Source: Phenylobacterium sp. (lineage in GTDB: Bacteria; Pseudomonadota; Alphaproteobacteria; Caulobacterales; Caulobacteraceae). From it: a stretch of 64,000 nucleotides of DNA. Each line of letters opens with the position of its first letter. Within the stretch, counting starts at the first letter, position 1. Both the position numbers and the translations under genes were made by a program. Under the pieces are notes generated by a model. That model searched no databases. It was not told where the DNA came from and saw nothing but the letters and a program-made list of their open reading frames with translations. The stretch spans positions 24,015-88,014 of the forward strand of contig NZ_JAUSLG010000096.1 in the NCBI RefSeq assembly GCF_030646615.1, read 5' to 3'. Positions 1 through 7,992 of the stretch are shown here, in pieces.

Positions 1-157
1 CGTGTGCTTCGCTCCATATGGCCCACATTAGACGATCACAGGCCGATGGTCGACGGCGAGCCAAACCCCGGGCTGGTATCGGCCCCGAACGCCTGCCCCC
101 TAGGCGGCAAGGTCAACAATCGGGCGCCACCGCCCGCCATAAGGTGTCAGGACGAGC

Positions 158-1135
158 ATGAGCGGCATCCAAGGGCTGGGCGGCGGCGATCTGGACGACG
201 CCGTGCGGGATTTCATCGCCCGCACCGGGCAGGAGTATGCCCGCCAGGCGCAGGGCCGCGCCCTGACTCCCGTCGAAGCCCGGGAGGTGGCCGAAAAGGT
301 GCGGGCGCCCTGGCGGACAGGCGGGCCTGTCATGCATCGCACCACCGAGGCCCACGCCCCTTCGGCTCACGGCCCCGTGCGCCTGAGGATTCACGATCCC
401 TCGCCAGAGTCCGGCAAGCCGATCCTGATCTATGTCCATGGGGGCGGCTGGATGCTGTTCAGCCTGGAGACCCATGACCGGCTCATGCGCGAATACGCCG
501 CCAGGTCGCAGGCCGTGGTGGTGGGGGTCGACTACGCCCTCTCGCCGGAAGCCAAGTTCCCGCTGGCCCTGGAGCAATGCCTGGCCGCCGTCCGCTGGGC
601 CGCCGGCGGCGGCGTGGGCGAGGCCGGCGATGCGTCGCGACTGGCCATGGGCGGCGATTCCGTGGGCGGCAACATGTCCCTGGCCAGCGCCGTGGCCCTG
701 CGGGACGCCGGCGAAGGCGACCTGCTCAAGGCCCTGATGCTCCACTATGGCGCCTTTGACACCGAGATCGACCCCCAGCATCGCGTGCGCTTCGGCGGCC
801 AGGGCTACATGCTGACCCCGGAGGAGATGGACGTCTATTGGGCGGCCTACCTCACCACCCCTGAGGAGCGGACCAACCCGCTGGCCGTCCCCGCCCGGGC
901 CGATCTGGCGGGCCTGCCCCCTGTGTTCCTGACCATTCCGGCCTGCGACGTCCTGACCGGGCAGAGCCTGGCCCTGGCCGATCGCCTCGCCGCGGCGGGG
1001 GTGCAGGTCCGGGCTGAACTCTATGCCGGCGCCTCGCACAGCTTCCTGGAGGCGGTCTCCATCAGCGCCCTGGCCGACCGCGCCCTGCAGGACGGCTCAG
1101 ACTGGCTGGCCGCAACCCTGGCCCCGGCGCCCTGA
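158..1135 (+). CDS. alpha/beta hydrolase, HSL-type esterase
   Basis: A 325-residue carboxylesterase of the hormone-sensitive-lipase family, expected to hydrolyse short acyl esters in the cytoplasm, since no signal peptide is visible. The oxyanion-hole motif HGGGW starts at residue 94. The nucleophile elbow GDSVGG puts the catalytic serine at 168, and likely Asp264 (PACDV) and His294 (GASHSF) complete the triad. The length is normal for the family. The ATG at 158 follows an AGGA ribosome site. It is transcribed alone, with a 57-base gap to the next small gene. The natural substrate cannot be read from the sequence. Confidence 0.9.
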   Translation: MSGIQGLGGGDLDDAVRDFIARTGQEYARQAQGRALTPVEAREVAEKVRAPWRTGGPVMHRTTEAHAPSAHGPVRLRIHDPSPESGKPILIYVHGGGWMLFSLETHDRLMREYAARSQAVVVGVDYALSPEAKFPLALEQCLAAVRWAAGGGVGEAGDASRLAMGGDSVGGNMSLASAVALRDAGEGDLLKALMLHYGAFDTEIDPQHRVRFGGQGYMLTPEEMDVYWAAYLTTPEERTNPLAVPARADLAGLPPVFLTIPACDVLTGQSLALADRLAAAGVQVRAELYAGASHSFLEAVSISALADRALQDGSDWLAATLAPAP

Positions 1136-1192
1136 AGGCTCTGCGTGGTCTAGGGTCAGGTCGACTCTTTCCAGGCGATTCGGACCGGTCCC

Positions 1193-1399
1193 ATGAGCAA
1201 GCCCCCAGAACTGAAGTACCGCCCCCTGGCCGACGGGCGCTATGAGGTGTGGCTCCATGCGGTGGTGCCGCAGGACGCCCTGCTCGGCCTTCACGGGGTG
1301 CTGGCCCAGTACGCCGCCGAGGGTCCGCCCGAGCCGGAGCCCGAGGAGGGCGCCGACGGGACGGACGCCGATTCAAGTTCCGGCGGGCTCGCCCACTGA
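1193..1399 (+). CDS. small hypothetical protein, acidic tail
   Basis: A 68-residue protein I do not recognise. The first 45 residues look like a compact fold (alternating hydrophobic and charged positions, with a HAVVPQDALLGLHGVL stretch). The last 20 are rich in Glu, Asp, Pro and Ser and look disordered. Its end overlaps the convergent DUF218 gene by 27 bases, which weakens confidence in one of the two ends. It might be a small regulatory or adaptor protein, but nothing in the sequence shows this. Confidence 0.55.
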   Translation: MSKPPELKYRPLADGRYEVWLHAVVPQDALLGLHGVLAQYAAEGPPEPEPEEGADGTDADSSSGGLAH

Positions 1400-1912
1400 G
1401 TCCGCGCGAGCCAGAATTTCCCGCCGGCGGGCCAGGACAAGAACGAGGTCATAGGGATAGGCCAGAACCTCCCGCGCGCTCATCCGCCACCATTCCCGGC
1501 GCCGGGCGCGGCCCCGGCCGGCCCCGATAGGACCAGGCTCGCTCGTCACCCCCAGCAGGGCGAACATCATCGCCACCCGGGGGACATGGTAGGCGTCGGT
1601 GCAGATGATGGCCCGGCTCAAGCCCCGGGCGCGCAGGAAACCCAGCGCAGCTATGACGTTCTCAAGGGTGTCGCGGCTGTGCTCGTCCAGGACCAGGCGC
1701 GCCGGATCGACCCCGGCGGCCTGCAGCAGGTCGGCCATCACCCGAGCTTCGGACGGACCGTGCCGGCCCAGGCCGCCCGAACAGAAGATGGGACTGTCAG
1801 GCCTGGCCCGTGCTGCGGCCAAGCCATAGCCCACGCGCCGCGCCAGGGCGGGACTGGCCCGGCCTCCTGGCCAAACGGCGGCGCCGAATATGACGATGCC
1901 GGCCTTGTTCAT
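1373..1912 (-). CDS. YdcF/SanA-like DUF218 protein
   Basis: 179 residues matching the DUF218 (YdcF/SanA/ElyC) fold: an N-terminal beta strand IVIFGAAVW, the FCSGGLGRHGPSEA loop, the VLDEHSRDTLENV motif typical of the family, and the later AIICTDAYHVPR motif. Family members are linked to cell-envelope or vancomycin sensitivity and to a SAM- or nucleotide-binding fold, but the biochemical role is unsettled. I chose the ATG at 1912. The longer reading frame would run into the upstream gene and lacks family-like sequence. No signal peptide or membrane anchor is seen, unlike SanA. Confidence 0.8.
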   Translation of the reverse strand: MNKAGIVIFGAAVWPGGRASPALARRVGYGLAAARARPDSPIFCSGGLGRHGPSEARVMADLLQAAGVDPARLVLDEHSRDTLENVIAALGFLRARGLSRAIICTDAYHVPRVAMMFALLGVTSEPGPIGAGRGRARRREWWRMSAREVLAYPYDLVLVLARRREILARADSVGEPAGT

Positions 1913-1952
1913 GGGCGAAGCCTGCCCCAGGGCGGGGGCCGCCGCCAAGAGA

Positions 1953-2321
1953 TCAGGCCTCGGGGAACCGATCGTCCTGATGAGGCTCGGGCGGGGCTGC
2001 CGGCGCATCATTGAGGGGCGGCAGCAGGCCTGCGATCAGATCCTCCTGCTCGGCCTGTCGCACAGCCCGGCGGACATTGAGCCGGAGCAGCAGTTCGGCG
2101 TCGCGCCAACGCTCGCGGACCTCTTCCAGCCGCGCGGCCAGATCCGATCCCATGACGTTCTCGGTTTCGCCCGCATAGAGCACTCGGGCTTCGGCGCCCT
2201 GGTTCAGTTCGGCGATCACATAGTTTGCGCCCGCGGTCGGAGGGATGCGGTCATCCTCCAGCGCGGTGTAGCGATAGGTCGTGCCGGACTTGCCGACGAA
2301 ATCGAGTTGGCGGGCCAACAC
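1953..2321 (-). CDS. hypothetical protein, 122 residues
   Basis: I do not recognise this protein. The N-terminal half (residues 1-60) looks like a small beta-rich domain with a YRYTALEDDRIPP stretch and LYAGETENV. Residues 60-95 form a charged amphipathic helix. The C-terminus is Pro/Asp-rich. The YAGETENV segment resembles the GIY-YIG-like or 'tRNA-edge' style small proteins common in alphaproteobacteria, but the catalytic residues of that family are not evident. It lies 40 bases upstream of the DUF218 gene on the same strand and is probably cotranscribed. Confidence 0.6.
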   Translation of the reverse strand: MLARQLDFVGKSGTTYRYTALEDDRIPPTAGANYVIAELNQGAEARVLYAGETENVMGSDLAARLEEVRERWRDAELLLRLNVRRAVRQAEQEDLIAGLLPPLNDAPAAPPEPHQDDRFPEA

Positions 2322-2518
2322 AACGCTCCCAGCCTTGATACGTATTTCAATCCTGCCTGCGGACGACCCGCAGACAGGCCCTCTCTACACGGTCAAATCG
2401 GGCGAAAGCGAGACGAGATCCACGGTCAAGCTATTCAAATTTGTGGGGCTCCCTGTGGACGGAACAACCTCGGCCATAAGACGTTCGAACCAGGACCTGG
2501 CTCTGCTAGGGTTCTGGC

Positions 2519-3694
2519 TTGCGGCGATTCAGCCGGCCTCGTCTTCGGAGCAGCGCCATCAGTAGTGTCTCGACCTCGGACGAAGCCCCAGCCGCCTTCG
2601 AGCTGACGGGCGACGGCGCCGACCGCGCCGTCCGTCTCACGGGCGACTGGACGCTGAACGCCCTGGGGCGCGAGGGCCGACGCCTGAGCGAAGCCCTGAA
2701 GCGTGATCCCGCCGCCCATTTCGACCTGACCGAGGTCGGCAAGCTCGACACCGCCGGCGCCTTCGCCCTGATCCGCGCGGCCGGCGGCGAGCTGGACCCC
2801 GCCAAGGTGGAGGCGCGCCCCGAAAACCAGCGCCTGATCGAACTGGTGGCCGAGGCCGCCGCCAAGCGCGCCGAGCCCAAGCGCGAGCCCCGCGGCTGGC
2901 ACGAGATGACGGTGCGGATCGGCAAGGGGGTGGTGGGCACCGCCTATGACGCCTTCGACACCCTGGTGTTCGCCGGCCATCTGCTGATTGTGCTCGGCAA
3001 GAGCGTGGTGAACCCACGCCGCATCCGCTGGGCCTCGGTCTTCTCCCTGGCCGAGCGCGCCGGCCTGGACGCCATTCCCATCGTGGCGGTGACCTCCTTC
3101 TTCATCGGCGCCGTCGTGGGCCTGCTGGGCGCCAACATGCTCCGCGAGTTCGGGGCCCAGGTCTTCGCCGTCGAACTGATCGGCGTGGCCGTGCTGCGGG
3201 AATTCAACATCCTGATCACCGCCATCCTGCTGGCGGGCCGCTCGGCCTCCTCCTTCGCCGCCGAGATCGGCTCGATGAAGATGAACCAGGAGGTGGACGC
3301 CATGAAGGTCATGGGCGTCGATCCCTTCGAGGCCCTGGTCTTCCCCCGTTTCATGGCCTTGCTCGTGACCATCCCCCTGCTCACCTTCGTAGCCACCCTG
3401 GCCGGCCTGTGCGGCGGGCTGGCCGTCACCTGGAGCGTGCTGGACATCGGCCCCAACTTCTTCTTCCAGCGCATCCTGGAATATGTCGGTCCCACCCATT
3501 TCTGGGTCGGCCTGTCGAAGGCGCCGATCATGGCCATCGTCATCGCCGGCATCGGCTGCCGCCAGGGCATGGAGGTCGGCGGCGATGTGGAGTCCCTGGG
3601 CCGCCGGGTGACCGCCGCGGTGGTGCACGCCATCTTCGCGATCATCATGATCGATGCCGCCTTCGCCCTGCTCTATATGGAGCTGGACATTTGA
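2519..3694 (+). CDS. mlaE: MlaE-type ABC permease with fused STAS (MlaB-like) domain
   Basis: Inner-membrane permease of an Mla/MCE phospholipid transporter, 391 residues. Residues about 25-110 look like a STAS domain (a LTGDWTLNALGREGRRL strand-helix and the LDTAGAFAL loop), the role played by separate MlaB in E. coli. Residues 130-391 are the MlaE permease with several membrane helices and the conserved segment around RSASSFAAEIGSMKMNQEVDA. The start is uncertain: no in-frame ATG precedes the STAS domain, and TTG 2519 is the longest start. The stop overlaps the TTG start of the ATPase gene by three bases (TTGA). Confidence 0.87.
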   Translation: MRRFSRPRLRSSAISSVSTSDEAPAAFELTGDGADRAVRLTGDWTLNALGREGRRLSEALKRDPAAHFDLTEVGKLDTAGAFALIRAAGGELDPAKVEARPENQRLIELVAEAAAKRAEPKREPRGWHEMTVRIGKGVVGTAYDAFDTLVFAGHLLIVLGKSVVNPRRIRWASVFSLAERAGLDAIPIVAVTSFFIGAVVGLLGANMLREFGAQVFAVELIGVAVLREFNILITAILLAGRSASSFAAEIGSMKMNQEVDAMKVMGVDPFEALVFPRFMALLVTIPLLTFVATLAGLCGGLAVTWSVLDIGPNFFFQRILEYVGPTHFWVGLSKAPIMAIVIAGIGCRQGMEVGGDVESLGRRVTAAVVHAIFAIIMIDAAFALLYMELDI

Positions 3695-4527
3695 CCGACC
3701 TGGATCAACCCACCGCCCCTGAGCCCACGACCAGCCCCGACGAGGCCCCGGCGAACGACTATGTCATCGAGGTTTCGGGCCTGCGCTCACAGTTCGGCGA
3801 CCATGTGGTGCATGACGGCCTCGACCTGAATGTGCGCCGGGGCGAGATCGTCGCCGTGGTCGGCGGGTCTGGATCGGGCAAGTCGGTGTTGCTCAACACC
3901 ATCATCGGGCTCAAGTCGCCCGATGGCGGCACGGTCAAGGTGTTCGGCCAGGATGTGGACAAGGCGCGGGAAAGCGCGGGACTGGAACGCCGGTGGGGCG
4001 TTCTCTTCCAGCACGGCGCCCTCTTCTCCAACCTGACCGTGCGCGAGAATGTCGAGGCGCCCATGCGCGAACACACCCGCCTGTCCGCCCGAGAAATGGA
4101 AGAACTGGCCGATCTCAAGATCGCCCTGGTCGGCCTGCGGCCCGATGCGGGCGCACTGAAGCCGGCCGAGCTCTCCGGCGGCATGCGCAAGCGCGCGGCG
4201 CTGGCGCGAGCCCTGGCGCTCGACCCCGACCTGCTGTTTCTGGACGAACCCACGGCAGGCCTCGACCCCATCGGCGCCGGCGCCTTTGACGAACTGATCC
4301 GCGACCTTTCCGACAGCCTTCATCTTACGGTCTTCATGATCACCCACGACCTCGACAGCCTCTATGCGATCACCGACCGCGTCGCCGTGGTCGCCGACAA
4401 GAAGGTGGTCGCCCAGGCGCCGGTGACCGAGCTGGAGACCTCCGACCACCCCTGGATTCAGGAATACTTCCTGGGTCCCCGCGGGCGCGCCGCCGCCAAG
4501 GCCCGCACCCTGGCGAGCGAGGCCTGA
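3691..4527 (+). CDS. mlaF: MlaF-type ABC transporter ATPase
   Basis: The ATPase that powers the MCE lipid transporter, 278 residues. Walker A GGSGSGKS lies at residues 58-65, the signature is LSGGMRKRAALARAL, and Walker B is LLFLDEPTAGLD followed by the FMITHDLDS switch histidine. I place the start at TTG 3691, inside the TTGA overlap with the permease stop, because the frame upstream of that is a shadow of the permease gene. Residues 1-25 are a Pro/Glu-rich tail before the ABC core. The coupling to the next gene (2-base gap) indicates one operon. Confidence 0.9.
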   Translation: MTDLDQPTAPEPTTSPDEAPANDYVIEVSGLRSQFGDHVVHDGLDLNVRRGEIVAVVGGSGSGKSVLLNTIIGLKSPDGGTVKVFGQDVDKARESAGLERRWGVLFQHGALFSNLTVRENVEAPMREHTRLSAREMEELADLKIALVGLRPDAGALKPAELSGGMRKRAALARALALDPDLLFLDEPTAGLDPIGAGAFDELIRDLSDSLHLTVFMITHDLDSLYAITDRVAVVADKKVVAQAPVTELETSDHPWIQEYFLGPRGRAAAKARTLASEA

Positions 4528-4529
4528 TC

Positions 4530-5468
4530 ATGGAGAAGAACGCCAACTACGCCCTGGTGGGCCTCTCGACCCTGATCCTGTTCATCGGCCTGGTGATCTT
4601 CAGCATCTGGCTGGCCCGCGTCGCCTTCGCCCGGGACTACGATGTCTATGACATCCTGTTCCAGGGTCCGGTCCGCGGCCTGACCCAGGGGGGTGAGGTC
4701 CACTTCAACGGCATCAAGGTCGGCGAGGTGACCGACATCTCGCTGGACCGCACCAATCCGAGTCGCGTCATCTCCCGCATCCGGGTGAACTCCGACGTGC
4801 CGATCCGCGTCGACTCCTTCGCCACCCTGGAGCCCCAGGGGATCACCGGCCTCAACTATGTGCAGATCACAGCCGGCACCTCGACCCGCCCCCTGCTCAA
4901 GGATGCCTCGCCTGAAGGCCGGGTGCCGATCATCCAGAGCCAGCGCAGCACATTGGCGGACCTGCTCGAGGGCGGCGGCACCGTGCTGTCACGCACGGTC
5001 GAGGCCCTGGATCGGGTCAATCGGGTGCTGTCTGACGAGAACATCCTGACGCTTGGCGCGGCCATCTCCGACGCCCAGGCGGTGACCGCGGAGCTGCGCG
5101 AGCGCAAGGCCATCATCGCCGACGCGCAGGTGGCGCTGCAGAACATCGGCGAGGCCGCCGAGGAGGCTCGCGCCCTGGCCGCTTCGACCCGTGACATCGT
5201 CGACACCGACGGCCGGGCGGCCATGGCCAGCCTGAGCGAGGCGGCCGCGGAAACGGAGGCCGCTGCGGGCGACCTGCGCAAGATCCTGGCCGGCCTCGAA
5301 GGGCCGACCGCAGACTTCGCGACCTATGGCCTGCCCCAGGTCACCCGGGCCGCCGAGACCCTACAGGAGGCCGCCGAGTCCCTGTCGCGCCTGACCAACG
5401 AGGTCAGCTCCAATCCCCGCGGCGTGGTCGGCAAGGGGCCAGCCATGGAAATCGAGGTGAAGCCATGA
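4530..5468 (+). CDS. mlaD: MlaD/MCE-domain protein
   Basis: Periplasmic substrate-binding subunit of the lipid transporter, 312 residues, anchored by a single N-terminal helix (residues about 8-30, LSTLILFIGLVIFSIWLARV). The MCE domain spans about 38-116 with the family pattern GLTQGGEVHFNGIKVGEV and the ITGLNYVQI strand. Residues 160-300 are a long Ala/Glu-rich helical region, as in MlaD and PqiB relatives where helices build a channel. It follows the ATPase by two bases and overlaps the lipoprotein gene by four bases (ATGA). Confidence 0.9.
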   Translation: MEKNANYALVGLSTLILFIGLVIFSIWLARVAFARDYDVYDILFQGPVRGLTQGGEVHFNGIKVGEVTDISLDRTNPSRVISRIRVNSDVPIRVDSFATLEPQGITGLNYVQITAGTSTRPLLKDASPEGRVPIIQSQRSTLADLLEGGGTVLSRTVEALDRVNRVLSDENILTLGAAISDAQAVTAELRERKAIIADAQVALQNIGEAAEEARALAASTRDIVDTDGRAAMASLSEAAAETEAAAGDLRKILAGLEGPTADFATYGLPQVTRAAETLQEAAESLSRLTNEVSSNPRGVVGKGPAMEIEVKP

Positions 5469-6091
5469 TCGCCGCCCTTCGCGCCCTCGGCCTGACCGCC
5501 GCGGCGCTCGCCCTGTCGGCCTGCGTCTCGCTGCTGCCGGACGCCGAGCCGTCGCAACTCTATCGCCTGGAGGCGGCGATCGACCCGGGCGCCACGGTCG
5601 CGCCGCCGGCGCCGACCTTCGGCCTGGTCCTGCCCACCACGGGGTTCGTGCGGGCCGCCAGCGGCGACCGCATCCTCACCGTCACCGGCGACGAGGTGGC
5701 CTATATCGCCGGCGCCCGCTGGGTCGCGCCGGCCACCGACCTGTTCGGAGAGGCGGTCGAGCGCGCCTTCGACGCCAATACCGGCCCTGCCCGCCTGGTC
5801 ACCCGTGGCGAGATGCGGACAGCCGAGAGCGTCCTGCGGCTCGATGTGCGGCGGTTCGAAGTGGTCTATGACCGCGGCCAGAACGCCGCCCCGCTGGTGG
5901 TGGTCCGCCTGCGCGCCACCCTGGTCAATCGCGGCGACCGCGCCCTGATCGACGAGGACGTGTTCGAGGCCGAGGTCCGCGCCACAGACAACCGTGTCAG
6001 CGCCATCGTCGCGGCCTTCAATTCCGGAACCGGCCAGGTTCTGACCCAGCTGGTCGATTGGTCCAACCGCACCGGCGCGCCACGGGGCTAG
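5465..6091 (+). CDS. ABC-type transport auxiliary lipoprotein
   Basis: 208 residues with a clear lipoprotein signal: a hydrophobic stretch ending LALSAC with the lipidated cysteine at 20. The body matches the PqiC/ABC-transport auxiliary family found with MCE operons (YRLEAAIDPG near the start, and VLRLDVRRFEVVYD in the middle). It probably sits on the outer membrane and completes the periplasmic bridge formed by the MCE protein. It is the last gene of the four-gene operon, with its start overlapping the MCE stop (ATGA). Direction of lipid movement cannot be inferred. Confidence 0.83.
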   Translation: MIAALRALGLTAAALALSACVSLLPDAEPSQLYRLEAAIDPGATVAPPAPTFGLVLPTTGFVRAASGDRILTVTGDEVAYIAGARWVAPATDLFGEAVERAFDANTGPARLVTRGEMRTAESVLRLDVRRFEVVYDRGQNAAPLVVVRLRATLVNRGDRALIDEDVFEAEVRATDNRVSAIVAAFNSGTGQVLTQLVDWSNRTGAPRG

Positions 6092-6340
6092 AGCCCGCAC
6101 ATCTTGAAGTGTTAATCTTGCCGGACGCACCGTCCACGGGTGCGCGGCGGCGCGGCCGGGTTCAGGCCAAGCCTGCGGACTGGGCAGAAGCCTGCGCGAG
6201 CGACGCCGTTTCTGAACGCGATCCAGTCAGCTCGGCCTTACGCAGAACGCCAGGAGCCCCGCGCACCTTGATTGCCCATCATGCGGCCTCGACCGTGGTG
6301 ACTGATGGTTTGCGCGCTTGGCGCAGCCTGTGGATGCCAA

Positions 6341-6925
6341 ATGATCGATCCCCGCGCAAAATTTGTCGCCTGGGTCGGCGCGCAAATCCTGCCTCACGAG
6401 GCCGATGTGCGCCGCTGGCTGAGCCATGGGGGTTGGAGCCGGGACGAAATCGACGACATCGTCCAGGATGCCTACTGTCGCATCGCCGCCCTCGCGTCGA
6501 TCGATCATATCCAGAATGGCAGGGCCTATCTGTTTCAGACAATCCGGAGCGTCGTAACGGATCGACTGAGGCAGGCACGGGTCGTGTCGATCGCGCGCAC
6601 GACGGAATTGGCGACGTTGGACGTCTTAGATCATGCACCCTCCGCAGAAAGGGTCGTGGCTGGCCGACTTGAGCTTCGCAGGGTCCAGGCTGTTATCCAG
6701 TCTTTGCCAGAGCGGTGCAGCACGATATTCATGATGCGCCGGGTCGATGGACTATCCCAGCGTGAGATCGCCAGACGGCTCGGCGTGACCGAAAATGTGG
6801 TGGAGGCTCAGGCGGCGCGGGGATTGCGTTTGATCCTGACCGCCCTCACCCGGGATGACGGAGCAGAAGAGGCGGCCAACCGCACAGAACCTGATGTCAG
6901 ACGCACAAGCCGCAAGAGAGATTGA
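6341..6925 (+). CDS. FecI-like ECF sigma factor
   Basis: A 194-residue extracytoplasmic-function sigma-70 factor. Region 2 is at about residues 15-85 (DDIVQDAYCRIAAL, then AYLFQTIRSVVTDRLRQ). Region 4 is at about 125-180 (LPERCSTIFMMRRVDGLSQREIARRLGV). The ATG at 6341 gives a normal-length protein starting MIDPRAKFVAWV. Family knowledge: FecI-type sigma factors are controlled by an inner-membrane FecR protein and a TonB receptor, both of which follow here. The 250 bases upstream (6092-6340) carry only a weak hairpin at 6126-6144 and no other gene that I can see. Confidence 0.9.
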   Translation: MIDPRAKFVAWVGAQILPHEADVRRWLSHGGWSRDEIDDIVQDAYCRIAALASIDHIQNGRAYLFQTIRSVVTDRLRQARVVSIARTTELATLDVLDHAPSAERVVAGRLELRRVQAVIQSLPERCSTIFMMRRVDGLSQREIARRLGVTENVVEAQAARGLRLILTALTRDDGAEEAANRTEPDVRRTSRKRD

Positions 6926-7847
6926 TGATGAAGCGGCCCTCTGGGCCGTGCGGACCGATGCGCGAGACCTTGGATCTTCGACGGACCCTGAGCTTAGAGC
7001 TTGGCTGGCGGGCGATTCCCGCCGAGTGGGCGCATACCTCCGCGCCCAGGCCGCCCTCAGCCTCGTAGATCGGGCGCGGGCGCTGCCGCTGACCGACCTG
7101 CAGCCGGAAAAGAGCGCGCGTAGCCTCCCAAGACGGGCCTTGTTGGCTTGGGGCGGCGGAGCGCTCGCCGCAGCCATCGGTGGAACGACCGTCTTTCTGA
7201 ACCTGGGCCAGGAACAGTACAGCACCGGCCTTGGCGAAGTTCGACGGGCGCCTCTGATCGACGGCACCCAGATCGTTTTGAACACCGATAGCGCTCTCAA
7301 AGTCCGGTTCACCTCTCGCCGACGACACATCGAAATCCTGCGCGGCGAGGCCTGGTTCGATGTCGCTCACGATCCCACGCGTCCGTTCGTCGTTCGGTCC
7401 GGCGCCGCACGTTTCCAGGTCCTGGGCACCGCCTTCAGTGTCCGCCAGCAGAAAGGTCGAACCGATCTTCAGGTCACCGATGGAACGGTTGAGGCGTGGC
7501 GGATCAATGACGAAGGTCGCGCCAAGGTCCCCGCAGGTCACCGTGTTTCGGTGACGGACGACGCTGAGGCGCTTCTCGTCCGTTCAGACCCTGGCGCGAT
7601 CCGCCGGAGCCTGGCCTGGCGGCAGGGCGAGGTCGTCCTGGACGGAGAAACGCTCGCCGAGGCCGCTACGGAGTTCAACCGCTACAACGCCCTCAAGATC
7701 GTGGTGGAGACTCCCGAACTTGGCCAGGAGCAACTCGTTGGCCTGTTCAGCACCAATGATCCTGAGGCTTTTGTCGCCTCCGTCGTCACCCTGCTCGGGG
7801 CGGAGGCGCGGCATGAAGACGGCGCTCTGCGTCTGCGGCGCCCATGA
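6855..7847 (+). CDS. FecR-family anti-sigma/sigma regulator
   Basis: 330 residues with the FecR layout: an N-terminal cytoplasmic segment (EAALWAVR and AWLAGDSRRVGAYLRAQ) that would bind the sigma factor, one membrane helix around 93-115 (LLAWGGGALAAAIGGTTVFL), and a periplasmic FecR domain from about 125 (VRRAPLIDGTQIVLNTDS, then RGEAWFDVAHDPTRPFVV). The C-terminus carries the second-receptor contact domain (VVLDGETLAEAATEFNRYN). With this ATG the gene overlaps the sigma factor by 71 bases. The ATG at 6894 is an alternative start with less overlap. Confidence 0.88.
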   Translation: MTEQKRRPTAQNLMSDAQAAREIDDEAALWAVRTDARDLGSSTDPELRAWLAGDSRRVGAYLRAQAALSLVDRARALPLTDLQPEKSARSLPRRALLAWGGGALAAAIGGTTVFLNLGQEQYSTGLGEVRRAPLIDGTQIVLNTDSALKVRFTSRRRHIEILRGEAWFDVAHDPTRPFVVRSGAARFQVLGTAFSVRQQKGRTDLQVTDGTVEAWRINDEGRAKVPAGHRVSVTDDAEALLVRSDPGAIRRSLAWRQGEVVLDGETLAEAATEFNRYNALKIVVETPELGQEQLVGLFSTNDPEAFVASVVTLLGAEARHEDGALRLRRP

Positions 7848-7992
7848 TCATGCTTCAGCTTCCGAGGTCTGATTAATTTTCGAGCGAAACGGCCGAATGC
7901 GGCCGGGACGCCCCCACAAGCCCCGGAACGGGGTTCTAGCAACGTCCTCCCCCTGACGCCGGATGAAGCCGGCTCAAGCCAAGGGGGACAAT

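Noticed and set aside
1..157. Short plus-strand frame 4..477 at the left edge
   Set aside because: It overlaps the well-supported esterase in another frame and shows only low-complexity Arg/Pro-rich sequence. The 157 bases before the esterase hold no gene I can support.
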